DNA from: Telluribacter humicola
GTDB taxonomy: Bacteria; Bacteroidota; Bacteroidia; Cytophagales; Spirosomataceae
NCBI RefSeq assembly: GCF_017355935.1
Contig: NZ_JAFIQT010000002.1
Span: forward strand, 744,001 to 808,000
Length of the DNA stretch: 64,000 bases
Direction: 5' to 3'
Of this stretch, positions 1-9,286 are shown in pieces. The translations under genes were made by a program, and so were the position numbers. Each line of letters begins with the position of its first letter. Position 1 is the first letter of the stretch. The notes under the pieces were generated by a model, which worked only from the letters and a program-made list of their open reading frames with translations, was not told where the DNA came from and ran no database searches.

Positions 1-313
1 GGATTCCAATGGTCAGAGAAAAGGGCTAATTTATCAGTGATAGTTATTTTATCCATGGTAAAAAACGGTGTTTATAGCTTTCGGATAGCATTTTTATATA
101 CCTCCGGCTTATGACTACACAACAAAACTTAATCCAGGTATAAGTTTCAAAAATAAGGCAAAATCCGGTAAGACGGGGTTCATATCAGATTATTAGTAGG
201 TGGTAAGGTAAATACTACTCATTTTATAGTATAAAAGCCCGTATTTTAGCTCTATTATCATTAAGGTCCTGGTACTGCCCGGATCAACAAGTCTTGTATA
301 AAAGTAATCATTC
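1..313. other. Upstream intergenic stretch, no gene seen
   Basis: AT-rich stretch before the first gene. No ORF in it shows protein-like composition, and the small reverse ORF that starts inside the first gene is a shadow. It presumably carries the promoter of the propeller/cytochrome gene, but I could not pick a convincing TAnnTTTG box. Confidence 0.5.
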
Positions 314-3300
314 ATGATTTCCAAAAAAGTACTACGAAAACCGATACCCATCATGGCATTAACGGCCATGGTAGTGGTGTCATGTATGAAGCTTTCGCCT
401 TCGGGTTCGAAATCATCCGCACTCATCGTCAAGGAAGATCCCGCTCAGGCGCGTCAGCGGGCCAAAGAGATTCGGGAAAACACACCCATCAAACTGGCTG
501 ATGGTCTCAAAGTAGATCTGTGGGCGACTGACTCGCTGGCTCCGGACCCTATCGCGATGTCCATCGATGACAAGGGCAGGGTATATCTGACCCGTACCAA
601 CCGGCAGAAGAATTCAGAGTTTGATATCCGGGGACACGTCAACTGGATGACGCCATCCATCGGTCTGCAATCGGTGGAGGATCGTCGGGCATTTCTGCGC
701 AGTACCTTCGCTCCCGAAAAAAGCAAGGAGAATGAGTGGCTCAAAGACCTGAACGAAGACGGCTCCCACGACTGGCGCGATCTGGCGGTAGAGAAAGACG
801 AGGTATGGCGCCTGGATGACACCAATGGCGATGGCCTGGCCGATGTTTCCATGCGCATCCTGAGCGACTTCTTCACCGAGGTGACCGATGTGGCCGGTGC
901 TCTGCTGGTACGTGCGGAGGATATGTTTGTAGGGATAGCGCCGGATATGTGGCGACTCAAAGATACCAACGGCGACGGAGTTATAGATGAGAAAACCTCC
1001 ATCAGCCACGGGTACGGCGTACACATAGGTTTTGGTGGTCACGGTATGTCTGGTGCCATTGAAGGACCCGATGGACGTATCTACTGGGGGATCGGTGATA
1101 TCGGAGCCAACATCACCACCAAGGATGGTGTGAACCATAAGTACTCTAACGAAGGGGTCATAGTACGCTCAGAACCAGACGGTAGCAACTTTGAAGTATT
1201 TGCCCACGGTTTGCGCAACACCCACGAGTTTGTATTCGATGAATACGGCAACCTGATTACTTCTGACAACGACGGTGACCACCCCGGTGAAAGCGAGCGT
1301 CTGGTACACTTGGTGGATGGCTCGGATACCGGCTGGCGTACCAACTGGCAGTTCGGTAAGTACACCGATCCCCGTAATAACTCCTATAAGGTGTGGATGG
1401 ATGAGAAGCTGTACACTCCACGCTGGGAAGGTCAGGCAGCCTATATACTGCCTCCCATCCAGAACTTCCACAACGGCCCTACCGGTATGGTATACAACCC
1501 CGGTACTGCTTTGGGTTCGGAGTGGAAGAACAAGTTCTTCCTGGTGGAGTTCGTCGGGAATCCCGCCCGTTCGCCCATCTGGTCGTTTAGCCTGAAGCCC
1601 AAAGGAGCCTCCTTTGTGCTGGACAAAGAGAAGGAAGTACTGAGCGGTATACTGCCTACCGGTATTCGTTTCGGTCCGGATGGAGCCTTGTACGTAGCTG
1701 ACTGGCTAAACGGCTGGGATACCAAAAACGCCGGACGTGTATGGCGACTGGACGTGAGTGATACTAAAAATGATATGAAGGACCTGCGTGCTCAGACCAA
1801 ACAACTGATGCAGCAGGACTACTCAGCACAATCAGAAGACAAGCTACTTACCCTGCTTTCGTATCCGGATATGCGCATTCGTCAGAAGGCGCAGTTTGAA
1901 TTGGTGAAGCGTGGCAAGAAAGGTTCTTTGATTCTGAGCAAAGCCACCGCTCAGACCGGTGATCAGATGGCTCGTATTCATGGAGTCTGGGGCCTGGGAC
2001 AACTGGCTCGTCAGGATAAATCCTACGCGGGTACCTTACTTCCCCTGTTGAAAGATTCTGATCCTGAAATAGTAGCTCAGTCAGCTAAAGTTATCGGCGA
2101 TGCCGACATCAAAGAAGCAGGTTCGGTACTGGTATCTTTGCTATCAAGCCCTAACCCCCGGGTGAAGTTCTTCAGTGCGCAGGCTTTGGGACGTATCGAG
2201 TACAAGGATGCGGTAGCTCCCCTGTTGCAAATGATTGAAACCAACAACAATGAGGATGTATACCTGCGTCACGCGGGTGTTACGGCTCTGGCTCGTATTG
2301 GCGAAGTAGCACCTATCGTAGCTCTGTCTACTAATCCCAATAAGGCACTTCGACTGGCTGGGGTACTGGTACTGCGTCAGTTGAAGAATGACAAAGTAGC
2401 CCTGTTCCTGCAGGATAAGGACGAGTACATCGTTGCCGAAGCCGCCCGCGCTATCAACGACGATGAGTCTATCAAGGCGGCACTATCGGCCCTGGCCGCT
2501 ACGCTCAAAGAGAAGCGTTTCAGCTCGGAGCCTTTGTTACGTCGGTCTATCAATGCGGCGCTGCGCGTAGGTGGTGAAGAGCAGCTCAATGACCTGATCG
2601 CTTTTGCCAAGCGTACCGATGTGTCTAAAGAGCTTCGTGCTGAGGCCCTGGCTACCTTAGGTACCTGGGCTAACCCTTCGGTACTGGACCGTGTAGATGG
2701 TCGCTATCGGGGAGTGATAACCCGTGATCCGGTGGCCGTAAGAGGTAGGGTAATGCCGCACATCAATGACCTGCTGCAGGACAAGAGCAACGAGGTGGTA
2801 GTAGCTACGGCGCAGATGCTGGGCGAGCTCAACATTCCGGAAAGCAACACCAGTCTGGTACGGGTGCTGAATGAGCATAAGGCTCCCGAGGTACGCTCAG
2901 CCCTGCTGACTGCCCTGTACAAGCAGAAGTATAGTGATATGGAGACGGTGATTAAGAAAGGGATGAACGATGCGGACGAAGATGTACGTACAACGGCTCT
3001 GGGCCTGGTTAACGGGCTGAATCCAACGCAGGAGACGCTAACTGATGTGGTTAAGGCTATTTTTGATAAGGGGACCGTTAAGGAACAACAGCAGATGCTG
3101 CGGGTACTTAGTACCATGCCGGCTACCAAGACGGAGCGTATCCTGGAAGGTCTGGTGACCCGGATGGGTAATAAAGAGCTTTCGCCCAGCCTGAATCTGG
3201 AACTGGCCGAAGCCGTAGACTCTACGCATTCGGAAGCACTTAAGACCCGACTGGCTGCTTTTAAGCCGGCTGGTTCGGGAGTAGCGGATTATCAGGAAGC

Positions 3301-3730
3301 ACTCTTTGGGGGTAACCGTCAGCAGGGCGCCCGGTACTTCTTCACCAACTCTACCGGACAGTGTGTACGCTGTCACTCGATCGGTGGACGCGGCGGAGCC
3401 GTAGGACCTGAGCTGACTTCCATTGCCGATGTACTGACCCGTGATCAAATCCTGCAGGCGCTGATCGAGCCCAGTGCTCGTCTGGCTCCCGGATTTGGTA
3501 TGGTTACGCTTACGCTGAAAGACGGACAGAGCGTCACCGGTACGCTGATACACGAGTCGGATAAGGAGCTTGAGTTGAAGACTTCCGAAGCTGAGCCTTT
3601 GAAGATAGCCGTATCCCGTATCGCCAAGCGTGAGAACATGCCATCGAGTATGCCTCCAATGGGCTATATCATGTCCAAGCGCGAGATCCGTGATGTAGTA
3701 GAGTTCCTGTCAAGCCTGCGGAAGCAGTAG
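314..3730 (+). CDS. Secreted PVC-type propeller/HEAT/cytochrome c lipoprotein
   Basis: A 1138-residue exported protein. The N-terminus has a lipoprotein signal ending in VVSC (Cys24). Residues about 50-480 resemble the membrane-bound dehydrogenase-type beta-propeller of planctomycete and Bacteroidota proteins (NHL/glucose-dehydrogenase-like, with repeated D-N/D-G-D calcium-loop-like segments). Residues about 520-980 are HEAT repeats. The C-terminal region is a monohaem cytochrome c with C1017-V-R-C-H1021 and a plausible distal Met in the MPPMG segment around 1113-1117. The architecture matches the PVC-type haem-binding CxxCH family, thought to oxidise sugars or related substrates at the cell surface and pass electrons to the haem; the substrate cannot be read from sequence. 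It stands alone, ended by a strong hairpin. Family assignment is confident; the reaction is inference. Confidence 0.9.
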   Translation: MISKKVLRKPIPIMALTAMVVVSCMKLSPSGSKSSALIVKEDPAQARQRAKEIRENTPIKLADGLKVDLWATDSLAPDPIAMSIDDKGRVYLTRTNRQKNSEFDIRGHVNWMTPSIGLQSVEDRRAFLRSTFAPEKSKENEWLKDLNEDGSHDWRDLAVEKDEVWRLDDTNGDGLADVSMRILSDFFTEVTDVAGALLVRAEDMFVGIAPDMWRLKDTNGDGVIDEKTSISHGYGVHIGFGGHGMSGAIEGPDGRIYWGIGDIGANITTKDGVNHKYSNEGVIVRSEPDGSNFEVFAHGLRNTHEFVFDEYGNLITSDNDGDHPGESERLVHLVDGSDTGWRTNWQFGKYTDPRNNSYKVWMDEKLYTPRWEGQAAYILPPIQNFHNGPTGMVYNPGTALGSEWKNKFFLVEFVGNPARSPIWSFSLKPKGASFVLDKEKEVLSGILPTGIRFGPDGALYVADWLNGWDTKNAGRVWRLDVSDTKNDMKDLRAQTKQLMQQDYSAQSEDKLLTLLSYPDMRIRQKAQFELVKRGKKGSLILSKATAQTGDQMARIHGVWGLGQLARQDKSYAGTLLPLLKDSDPEIVAQSAKVIGDADIKEAGSVLVSLLSSPNPRVKFFSAQALGRIEYKDAVAPLLQMIETNNNEDVYLRHAGVTALARIGEVAPIVALSTNPNKALRLAGVLVLRQLKNDKVALFLQDKDEYIVAEAARAINDDESIKAALSALAATLKEKRFSSEPLLRRSINAALRVGGEEQLNDLIAFAKRTDVSKELRAEALATLGTWANPSVLDRVDGRYRGVITRDPVAVRGRVMPHINDLLQDKSNEVVVATAQMLGELNIPESNTSLVRVLNEHKAPEVRSALLTALYKQKYSDMETVIKKGMNDADEDVRTTALGLVNGLNPTQETLTDVVKAIFDKGTVKEQQQMLRVLSTMPATKTERILEGLVTRMGNKELSPSLNLELAEAVDSTHSEALKTRLAAFKPAGSGVADYQEALFGGNRQQGARYFFTNSTGQCVRCHSIGGRGGAVGPELTSIADVLTRDQILQALIEPSARLAPGFGMVTLTLKDGQSVTGTLIHESDKELELKTSEAEPLKIAVSRIAKRENMPSSMPPMGYIMSKREIRDVVEFLSSLRKQ

Positions 3731-3748
3731 TTGATTTTAGAAATCATA

Positions 3749-3790
3749 AAAAGCGGAAGTCCGGGTCGTAAGATCCGGACTTCCGCTTTT
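3749..3790. terminator. Bidirectional hairpin terminator
   Basis: Perfect 16-bp stem (arms 3749-3764 and 3775-3790) with A-tract and T-tract flanks. It lies between the converging propeller/cytochrome and PhnA-like genes and can serve both. Confidence 0.9.
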
Positions 3791-3819
3791 AAATAGTGCT
3801 TATAAAATGATTCTACTAC

Positions 3820-4029
3820 CTACGCCTTTTTCAGAAAAGCTGCTTTAAGTACCATCACGGTACGATCCACTTTGCCTTCTACCTCTTCCTCATTATCCGT
3901 GAGGCGAATATTCTTTACCATAGTACCTCTTTTCAGGACGGCCGAGGAACCTCGTACTTTCAGATCTTTGATCAGGGTTACTGAATCACCTTCTTTGAGT
4001 AGGTTGCCATTGCTATCTTTTACTTCCAT
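3820..4029 (-). CDS. PhnA/YjdM C-terminal domain protein
   Basis: A 69-residue protein matching the C-terminal domain of PhnA/YjdM (alkylphosphonate-utilisation-associated family): V-K-D-S-N-G near the start, then G-D-S-V-T-L-I-K-D-L-K-V-(R/K)-G-S-S, L-K-R-G-T, V-K-N-I-R-L, ending in a Lys-rich tail. The N-terminal four-cysteine zinc ribbon found in full-length PhnA (about 110 residues) is absent. No matching sequence precedes the start, so this is a natural short form or an old truncation. The biochemical role of this family is unsettled and there are no phosphonate genes nearby. Confidence 0.85.
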   Translation of the reverse strand: MEVKDSNGNLLKEGDSVTLIKDLKVRGSSAVLKRGTMVKNIRLTDNEEEVEGKVDRTVMVLKAAFLKKA

Positions 4030-4207
4030 TGCTTTAGAATTGGGTTTACAAATCGCTACTATACGTGCCGTTCAGAAATTAAATGCTGTTAGATTCCGGG
4101 ACGTTTGGCAAAGGTAGGTAACCCCCGGATATATCCCAGACGAATCAGGTAAGGCAATAAAGAAAATGGGAGCCGGTTTTAATTAAGTTCTTAAATTACC
4201 TGGAAGC

Positions 4208-5083
4208 CTACGATTGTAAACTCTGAATAACTGGCTTTGTGCGACTCCTCCTGAAACTGATAAAGCTGATTACAAGTACCAGTCCGGCCAGTACAAAGGG
4301 CCATACACTGATCAGGGAGAGGAGGAACGTCAGGAGGTTATCCCACCCTTTCTGAAATGCAGCTCCAACCTGAGACAGGAAGGCAAGGGATTGACCCGTT
4401 ACTACGTAATACTCGATCTGTACAGTACTGAAGGCAATTCGGTCACGGAGGTACCTGAATCGCCCTTCAATAGATTCGATTTCGGACCGTAAAGTGCCCA
4501 TTTCCTTTTCAATGGCCAGGATCTCCTGCACGTTACCTGTCCGCTGAAGAAGTACCTTATAGCGGCTTTCCAGCTCTTTCTTGGTCCTGAGCCGGGCCTC
4601 TACATCAATGTATTCTTCTGTGACATCTTCTGCATCTATACTCTTATTCACAAACAGAGAGGTACTTTTTGATATAGAGTCGAAAAATAATTCGAAGTTC
4701 TCCGATGGTATCCTGACTGTCAGTGAATAGTTAACCCTTTCCTCCCTCTTATCAACTTCATCGTTTGATATATATCCCTTAAAATCATGGATGTTCTTAT
4801 CAATGAGCTGACGGGTACGAGTGGCATCATTGGTTTCAAACCATATCCTTCCTTTACGGATTATTTTCCGCTCTATTTTTTGTGGAGCTGCCTCTTGTGT
4901 AGGGGGGAGAGCCTCAGTTGGCTGGGGATGCATTACCATTTCGTCCGTCTTGGAAGGTACTCGCATCAAGTCTACCTCTAACATTGCTTCTTCACTAGTT
5001 TCGGGTCCTTGATATTGGCTACAGGAAGTCAGGAGCATGAGGCCTGTAAGTAAGGCTAGCTGGATGTTGCGATAGGTTTTCAT
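4208..5083 (-). CDS. DUF4349 lipoprotein
   Basis: A 291-residue membrane-anchored lipoprotein. The lipobox is L-L-T-S-C around residue 21. A low-complexity P/T/E linker (about 30-70) leads into the DUF4349 domain: an extracytoplasmic alpha/beta segment with V-R-I-P-S-E-N-F, then a coiled-coil region (about 160-215, with repeated E-K-E-M and R-S-E-I) followed by one transmembrane helix near 255-280 and a short basic tail. That is the usual DUF4349 order. Function is unknown; proteins of this type are found near envelope stress and signalling genes. Monocistronic, no paired regulator. Confidence 0.85.
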   Translation of the reverse strand: MKTYRNIQLALLTGLMLLTSCSQYQGPETSEEAMLEVDLMRVPSKTDEMVMHPQPTEALPPTQEAAPQKIERKIIRKGRIWFETNDATRTRQLIDKNIHDFKGYISNDEVDKREERVNYSLTVRIPSENFELFFDSISKSTSLFVNKSIDAEDVTEEYIDVEARLRTKKELESRYKVLLQRTGNVQEILAIEKEMGTLRSEIESIEGRFRYLRDRIAFSTVQIEYYVVTGQSLAFLSQVGAAFQKGWDNLLTFLLSLISVWPFVLAGLVLVISFISFRRSRTKPVIQSLQS

Positions 5084-5237
5084 AGGTCTAGTAGGAGTAA
5101 GGATGAGACATGAAGTTTTTGTTAATATATAAATAAATTACATATTGTGTAAAAGCAGCCGAAAAATTTTGGTAGTAGCGGTAGGTAATCTTTTACTATT
5201 TTGGCTGCTTCATAGATTAACCAAGAGCCAGCATCGT

Positions 5238-6479
5238 ATGAAAGAATTAGATATATATTTCGTCAGAAAGCAATTCCCTGTATTCAATACAGAACTCGGT
5301 CGTAAAGTTGGTTTTCTGGATAATGCCGGGGGGAGCTACGTAGCCGGAGACGTTATTGATCGTCTCACCGATTTTTACACTAATTATAAAGTACAGCCCT
5401 ACGGGGCCAACCCTATTTCCAATAGGGCCGGGGTGGCGATGGATGAAGGACGAAGTACCATGGCGGCCCTATTGAATGTTTCTTCGGACTTGATTACACT
5501 GGGGGCTTCCTCCACCCAGAACTTCAATACCCTCACCATTGCCTGTACACCGCTGGTGAAGAAGGGAACCGAGGTAATTGTATCGGAGCAGGACCACGAA
5601 TCAAATATTGGTGGCTGGGAAAGGCTGTGTCAGCGGCAGGGGGCTACGCTCAAAATCTGGAAAGTAAATCCCGAAACCGGCGAGCTGGACCTGAATAGTT
5701 TGGAAGCACTGCTTACGCCTCAGACCGTGATCCTGTGCGTGACCCAAAGCTCCAATATCATTGGTACCGTTAACCCTATTAATCAGATTGCAGCGCTGGC
5801 CCGTCGTACCCATACCCGCGTGGTAGTAGATGGCGTTTCGTACGCCCCACACAGCTGGCCCAACCTGGATGAGCTGGATGTGGACGCCTACGTATTCAGT
5901 ACCTACAAGACCTACGGAACGCACCAGGGGGTGATGGTAGTACGGGAGGATTTTCTGGAAGAGCTCGAGCCACAGAGCCATTTCTTCAATGTACCTTACA
6001 AGAACAAACGCCTGGATGCGGCCGGTCCTGATCACGCGGCCATTGCTGCCCTGGCGGGCATAGGCGACTACTTCAGTACCGTCTATGAGCATCATTTCGG
6101 GGCGGACGAGGTACCGCTCCATGTGAAGGCGCGTAAGGTATCAGGCCTGATGCACCAGCACGAAATGGGGTTGTGTCAGTACCTGCTGGACCATCTGCGC
6201 GAACTACCCGTCCGGATATTTGGCCGGCCTACTACCGAACAGCGTGAAGCCAATATCGTGTTTACTTCACCCACTGTAAGTTCAAAGGCCTTAGCGGATG
6301 GACTGGTGCAATATGACATCGCTGCCAAGAACGGACACTTCTACGCTTACCGCTTATTGGAAGCAATGGGCGTGGAGGACCTGAACGACGGGGTAGTCCG
6401 CATTAGCCTATCTCACTATAATACCAGGGAGGAGGTAGAGCGGTGTATAGCAGGGTTAAGGAATTTACTTACTAGTTGA
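5238..6479 (+). CDS. Class V aminotransferase / cysteine desulfurase-like protein (VC1184-type)
   Basis: PLP-dependent fold-type I enzyme of 413 residues using the ATG at 5238. A longer reading frame begins at 5145, but its first 31 codons are not family-like, whereas M-K-E-L-D-I-Y-F-V-R-K-Q-F-P is a typical start. Visible motifs are D-N-A-G-G-S-Y, A-S-S-T-Q-N, D-H-E-S-N, D-G-V-S-Y-A-P-H, and the PLP lysine in S-T-Y-K-T-Y-G (K224 from the chosen start). It resembles the VC1184 branch of cysteine desulfurase-like proteins rather than the IscS/SufS housekeeping enzymes, and no isc/suf genes are near. The exact substrate is unknown. Confidence 0.85.
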   Translation: MKELDIYFVRKQFPVFNTELGRKVGFLDNAGGSYVAGDVIDRLTDFYTNYKVQPYGANPISNRAGVAMDEGRSTMAALLNVSSDLITLGASSTQNFNTLTIACTPLVKKGTEVIVSEQDHESNIGGWERLCQRQGATLKIWKVNPETGELDLNSLEALLTPQTVILCVTQSSNIIGTVNPINQIAALARRTHTRVVVDGVSYAPHSWPNLDELDVDAYVFSTYKTYGTHQGVMVVREDFLEELEPQSHFFNVPYKNKRLDAAGPDHAAIAALAGIGDYFSTVYEHHFGADEVPLHVKARKVSGLMHQHEMGLCQYLLDHLRELPVRIFGRPTTEQREANIVFTSPTVSSKALADGLVQYDIAAKNGHFYAYRLLEAMGVEDLNDGVVRISLSHYNTREEVERCIAGLRNLLTS

Positions 6480-6493
6480 TTATGAAATAGTTA

Positions 6494-6545
6494 ACAGGCT
6501 TCCGTTAAAGAAACTAAGCTGCTTTAACGGAGGCTTGTCTTTTAA
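6494..6545 (+). terminator. Terminator after the class V aminotransferase gene
   Basis: Near-perfect stem of about 17 bp (two G-U type changes) with loop near 6511-6521, followed by a T-rich run. It sits 15 nt after the stop codon. Confidence 0.85.
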
Positions 6546-6638
6546 GATTGGCTTATAAATGATAATCGCTGGAGCTGGGGGTCGCCTAGAAACTAGTTCT
6601 TTTTGAAGTTAGTGGCTGGACTCTTTTTTCTGTGACTA

Positions 6639-6670
6639 CCGGTGCCAAGGTTTCAACCGTGGCACCGGTC
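6639..6670. repeat. Perfect 10-bp inverted repeat
   Basis: Arms ACCGGTGCCA (6639-6648) and TGGCACCGGT (6661-6670), 12-nt spacer, no T-tract, so not a classical terminator. It lies in the 280-bp gap between converging genes. It could be a protein-binding palindrome or the remains of a second terminator. Confidence 0.6.
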
Positions 6671-6759
6671 CATACCACTACTCCTGTAACCTGGCTATTA
6701 ATTCGCTAATAAAAATTTAAATTAAAAGCAGGGCCAAACACCTTCACCGCGAACTGTTT

Positions 6760-7398
6760 TTATAGACTAGCCACAAAAGGAGACTGCTGGTAGTAACGGG
6801 TATCCGTTAGCTGGTCAGCCAGGAAGGAGGCAAGATCGGGGGCTTGCACCTTCTCTCCCGGACAATCTACCAGATCCACCTCCGTAGTTCCACGTTCTTC
6901 CGTAAATACGATGAAGGGTACCCTGACCAGTGTCCAGTCCACCGGACTTTCTGCCAGGACTTCATAAGCCTTTTGACGATCTTCATGTATAATCGGGTAG
7001 GTAGTCTTCATCCAGTCGGTAGCCATTTGAGTACGGGTGCTTTTCTGGTCGGTAGGAGTATCCAGGTTTAGTCCGGCTACGGCTATGTACCGTCGGATCT
7101 GAAACTCCTCCATCACCCGCAGTATATGATTCGTAGCCTGACTGGCTACTAGGGGCTCGTTGGGGCGTTGTCCTACTGTACTAATAATGGCATCACAGCC
7201 CTGTACCAGCTCACGTATAGACTCGTACTGGATCGCATCGCCTTTACAGATGTGTATAGAAGGGCTACTGATAGTAAAGTGGTCCGGCTGGCGGAGAAGG
7301 AGTTTGAGTTGATAATCGCGGTTGAGGAGTTCATGGACCAGGTAGGTGCCGGTTTTACCTCCACCACCCAATATGGCAATTGTAGTATGTTGTTTCAT
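6760..7398 (-). CDS. NAD(P)-binding NmrA-like reductase/epimerase family protein
   Basis: A 212-residue atypical short-chain dehydrogenase. Rossmann fingerprint I-L-G-G-G-G-K-T-G-T-Y at about residues 9-18, with a second strand ending L-L-L-R-Q-P that suggests NADP binding. The segment D-A-I-I-S-T-V-G-Q is typical of the NAD(P)H-binding (SDR a5/a6) group. The Y-x-x-x-K catalytic pair is not in canonical form. Substrate unknown; similar proteins act as quinone or flavin reductases or redox sensors. Single gene with its own 255-bp upstream region. Confidence 0.8.
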   Translation of the reverse strand: MKQHTTIAILGGGGKTGTYLVHELLNRDYQLKLLLRQPDHFTISSPSIHICKGDAIQYESIRELVQGCDAIISTVGQRPNEPLVASQATNHILRVMEEFQIRRYIAVAGLNLDTPTDQKSTRTQMATDWMKTTYPIIHEDRQKAYEVLAESPVDWTLVRVPFIVFTEERGTTEVDLVDCPGEKVQAPDLASFLADQLTDTRYYQQSPFVASL

Positions 7399-7433
7399 TA
7401 TTCTCTCTGAAAAGTATGATATAAAGATTCACG

Positions 7434-7454
7434 GCGCTTTTGGAGCAAAAGCGC
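7434..7454. repeat. Hairpin GCGCTTTTG/CAAAAGCGC
   Basis: Perfect 9-bp stem with a 3-nt loop, 36 nt upstream of the divergent reductase start and about 200 nt before the peptidase. No T-tract. Possibly a 5' UTR structure or an operator. Confidence 0.5.
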
Positions 7455-7654
7455 GAGCAGCCATTGTAGCCGCCAGATGATCGTATGTTACAGAGAGATT
7501 TTAATGGGTTAAAGGTACTAATTATTTGTTTAGATACGCAAGTACTTTGTTCAGTATATGTGGCTACATGGGTACTGATACGTTCTAAATCTATATAGAA
7601 TATGGTAGTCTCACCTGGAGCAGATATATTTAACTGTTAAATAAAATCTAACCC

Positions 7655-9193
7655 ATGTTAAAACGAAATTTCCTACTCTTAGTCCTGCTGGTCTGGCAGT
7701 CTGCTACAGTCCGGGCGCAGGATGAAACTATCAACAACATCATCAAAGAGGCTAACGCCAACTCACAACTGGAATCTATCGCGCACGAACTGATGGACGG
7801 CATTGGGCCGCGGTTAGTAGGCACTCCTCAGATGCAGAAGGCGCACGAATGGGCCGTACAGAAGTACGAAGGCTGGGGTATACCCGCCCGTAACGAAAAG
7901 TGGGGTGAATGGCGGGGCTGGCAGCGAGGCGTCACCCACATTGACCTGATCAGCCCGTGGGTGAAGACCCTGTCGGGTACCCAATTGGCATGGAGCCCGT
8001 CTACCCCTAAGGGAGGCGTAAAGGCCGAGGTAGTAATTCTGCCTGAGTTTGCCGATTCACTGGCTTTCCAGCAGTGGCTGCCCACAGTGAAGGGAAACTT
8101 TGTCATGATCTCGATGAACCAGCCTACCGGCCGCCCTGACTATAACTGGAAGGAGTACGCAACGGAGGAGTCATTTGCCAAAATGAGAAAGGAAAGGGAG
8201 GAGATGAGCCGGGACTGGTCACTGCGTCTGCAGAAAACCGGCAAGGACCGAAGAACTCTGCCACTAGCCCTGGAAAAGGCAGGAGCCGTTGGTATCGTGA
8301 CTTCATACTGGTCACAGGGCTTTGGCGCTAATAAAATATTCAGTGCCTCCACCAAAAAAGTACCTACCATAGACCTTAGTCTGGAAGACTACGGACTGGT
8401 GTACCGGCTGGCTGAAAGTGGCAGGAAGCCCACCATCAATCTGGTTGCCGAATCCAAAGAAACAGGTGTAGTACCCACCTTCAACACCATAGCAGAGATT
8501 AAGGGTAGTGAAAAGCCGGATGAATACGTGATGCTGTCGGCTCATTTTGATTCGTGGGATGGTGCCACGGGAGCTACTGATAACGGCACGGGTACTATCA
8601 TGATGATGGAGGTGATGCGCATCCTGAAAAAGGTATATCCCAATCCACGCCGGACGATCCTGGTCGGACACTGGGGAAGCGAGGAGCAGGGGCTTAACGG
8701 GTCACGCGCCTTCGTGCAGGACCACCCTGAGATGATGCCCAAGATACAGGCCTTGTTCAATCAGGATAATGGTACCGGCCGGGTGGCTAATATCTCGGGT
8801 CAGGGCTTTGTGCACGCCTATGACTTCCTGGGCCGCTGGCTATCCAAGGTACCTAATGAGATTACTAAGGATATTAAGTACACCTTTCCCGGTAATCCGG
8901 GTGGGGGAGGTTCAGACTATGCTTCCTTCCTGGCAGCAGGAGTACCGGCATTTTCGTTGAGTTCTTTGAGCTGGGCGTACTCTAACTACACCTGGCATAC
9001 CAACCTGGACACCTACGATAAGATTGTCTTTGATGACGTACGCAGCAATGTGATTCTGGCCGCCATACTGGCCTACATGGCCAGTGAAGACGAAGCTACG
9101 AACAAAGAGGTGCGGGTACCCCTAGGACCAAACGGAGCGCCGATGTCCTGGCCTTCCAAACGGGCTCCGGCTCGCAGAGGGGGGATAGAATAA
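7655..9193 (+). CDS. Secreted M28 family zinc aminopeptidase
   Basis: A 512-residue exported metallopeptidase. Signal peptide of about 21 residues ending A-T-V-R-A-Q. A PA-like insert covers about 130-270. The M28 core has H297-F-D299 and D309 in G-A-T-G-A-T-D-N-G-T-G (bridging Asp), the catalytic/ligand pair E343-E344 in G-S-E-E-Q-G-L, D370-region N-Q-D-N-G-T-G, and a late H in Y-T-W-H-T-N-L-D-T. All zinc-site motifs are present, so it is probably an active dinuclear zinc exopeptidase of the periplasm or surface, releasing N-terminal amino acids. Monocistronic, closed by a perfect hairpin. Confidence 0.93.
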   Translation: MLKRNFLLLVLLVWQSATVRAQDETINNIIKEANANSQLESIAHELMDGIGPRLVGTPQMQKAHEWAVQKYEGWGIPARNEKWGEWRGWQRGVTHIDLISPWVKTLSGTQLAWSPSTPKGGVKAEVVILPEFADSLAFQQWLPTVKGNFVMISMNQPTGRPDYNWKEYATEESFAKMRKEREEMSRDWSLRLQKTGKDRRTLPLALEKAGAVGIVTSYWSQGFGANKIFSASTKKVPTIDLSLEDYGLVYRLAESGRKPTINLVAESKETGVVPTFNTIAEIKGSEKPDEYVMLSAHFDSWDGATGATDNGTGTIMMMEVMRILKKVYPNPRRTILVGHWGSEEQGLNGSRAFVQDHPEMMPKIQALFNQDNGTGRVANISGQGFVHAYDFLGRWLSKVPNEITKDIKYTFPGNPGGGGSDYASFLAAGVPAFSLSSLSWAYSNYTWHTNLDTYDKIVFDDVRSNVILAAILAYMASEDEATNKEVRVPLGPNGAPMSWPSKRAPARRGGIE

Positions 9194-9225
9194 TCACTCT
9201 TTTTGGAAGTGTACTATTAATAGTA

Positions 9226-9264
9226 ACAACACAGGCCTGCGATATAGTCGCAGGCCTGTGTTGT
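9226..9264. terminator. Bidirectional terminator
   Basis: Perfect 17-bp stem (9226-9242 and 9248-9264) with a 5-nt loop between the converging peptidase and GMC oxidoreductase genes. Confidence 0.9.
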
Positions 9265-9286
9265 ATTCTATGTATCAGGTACTCCC

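Noticed and set aside
614-1138. 174-codon minus-strand frame inside the propeller/cytochrome gene
   Set aside because: Shadow frame with no recognisable domain, opposite a well-supported gene.
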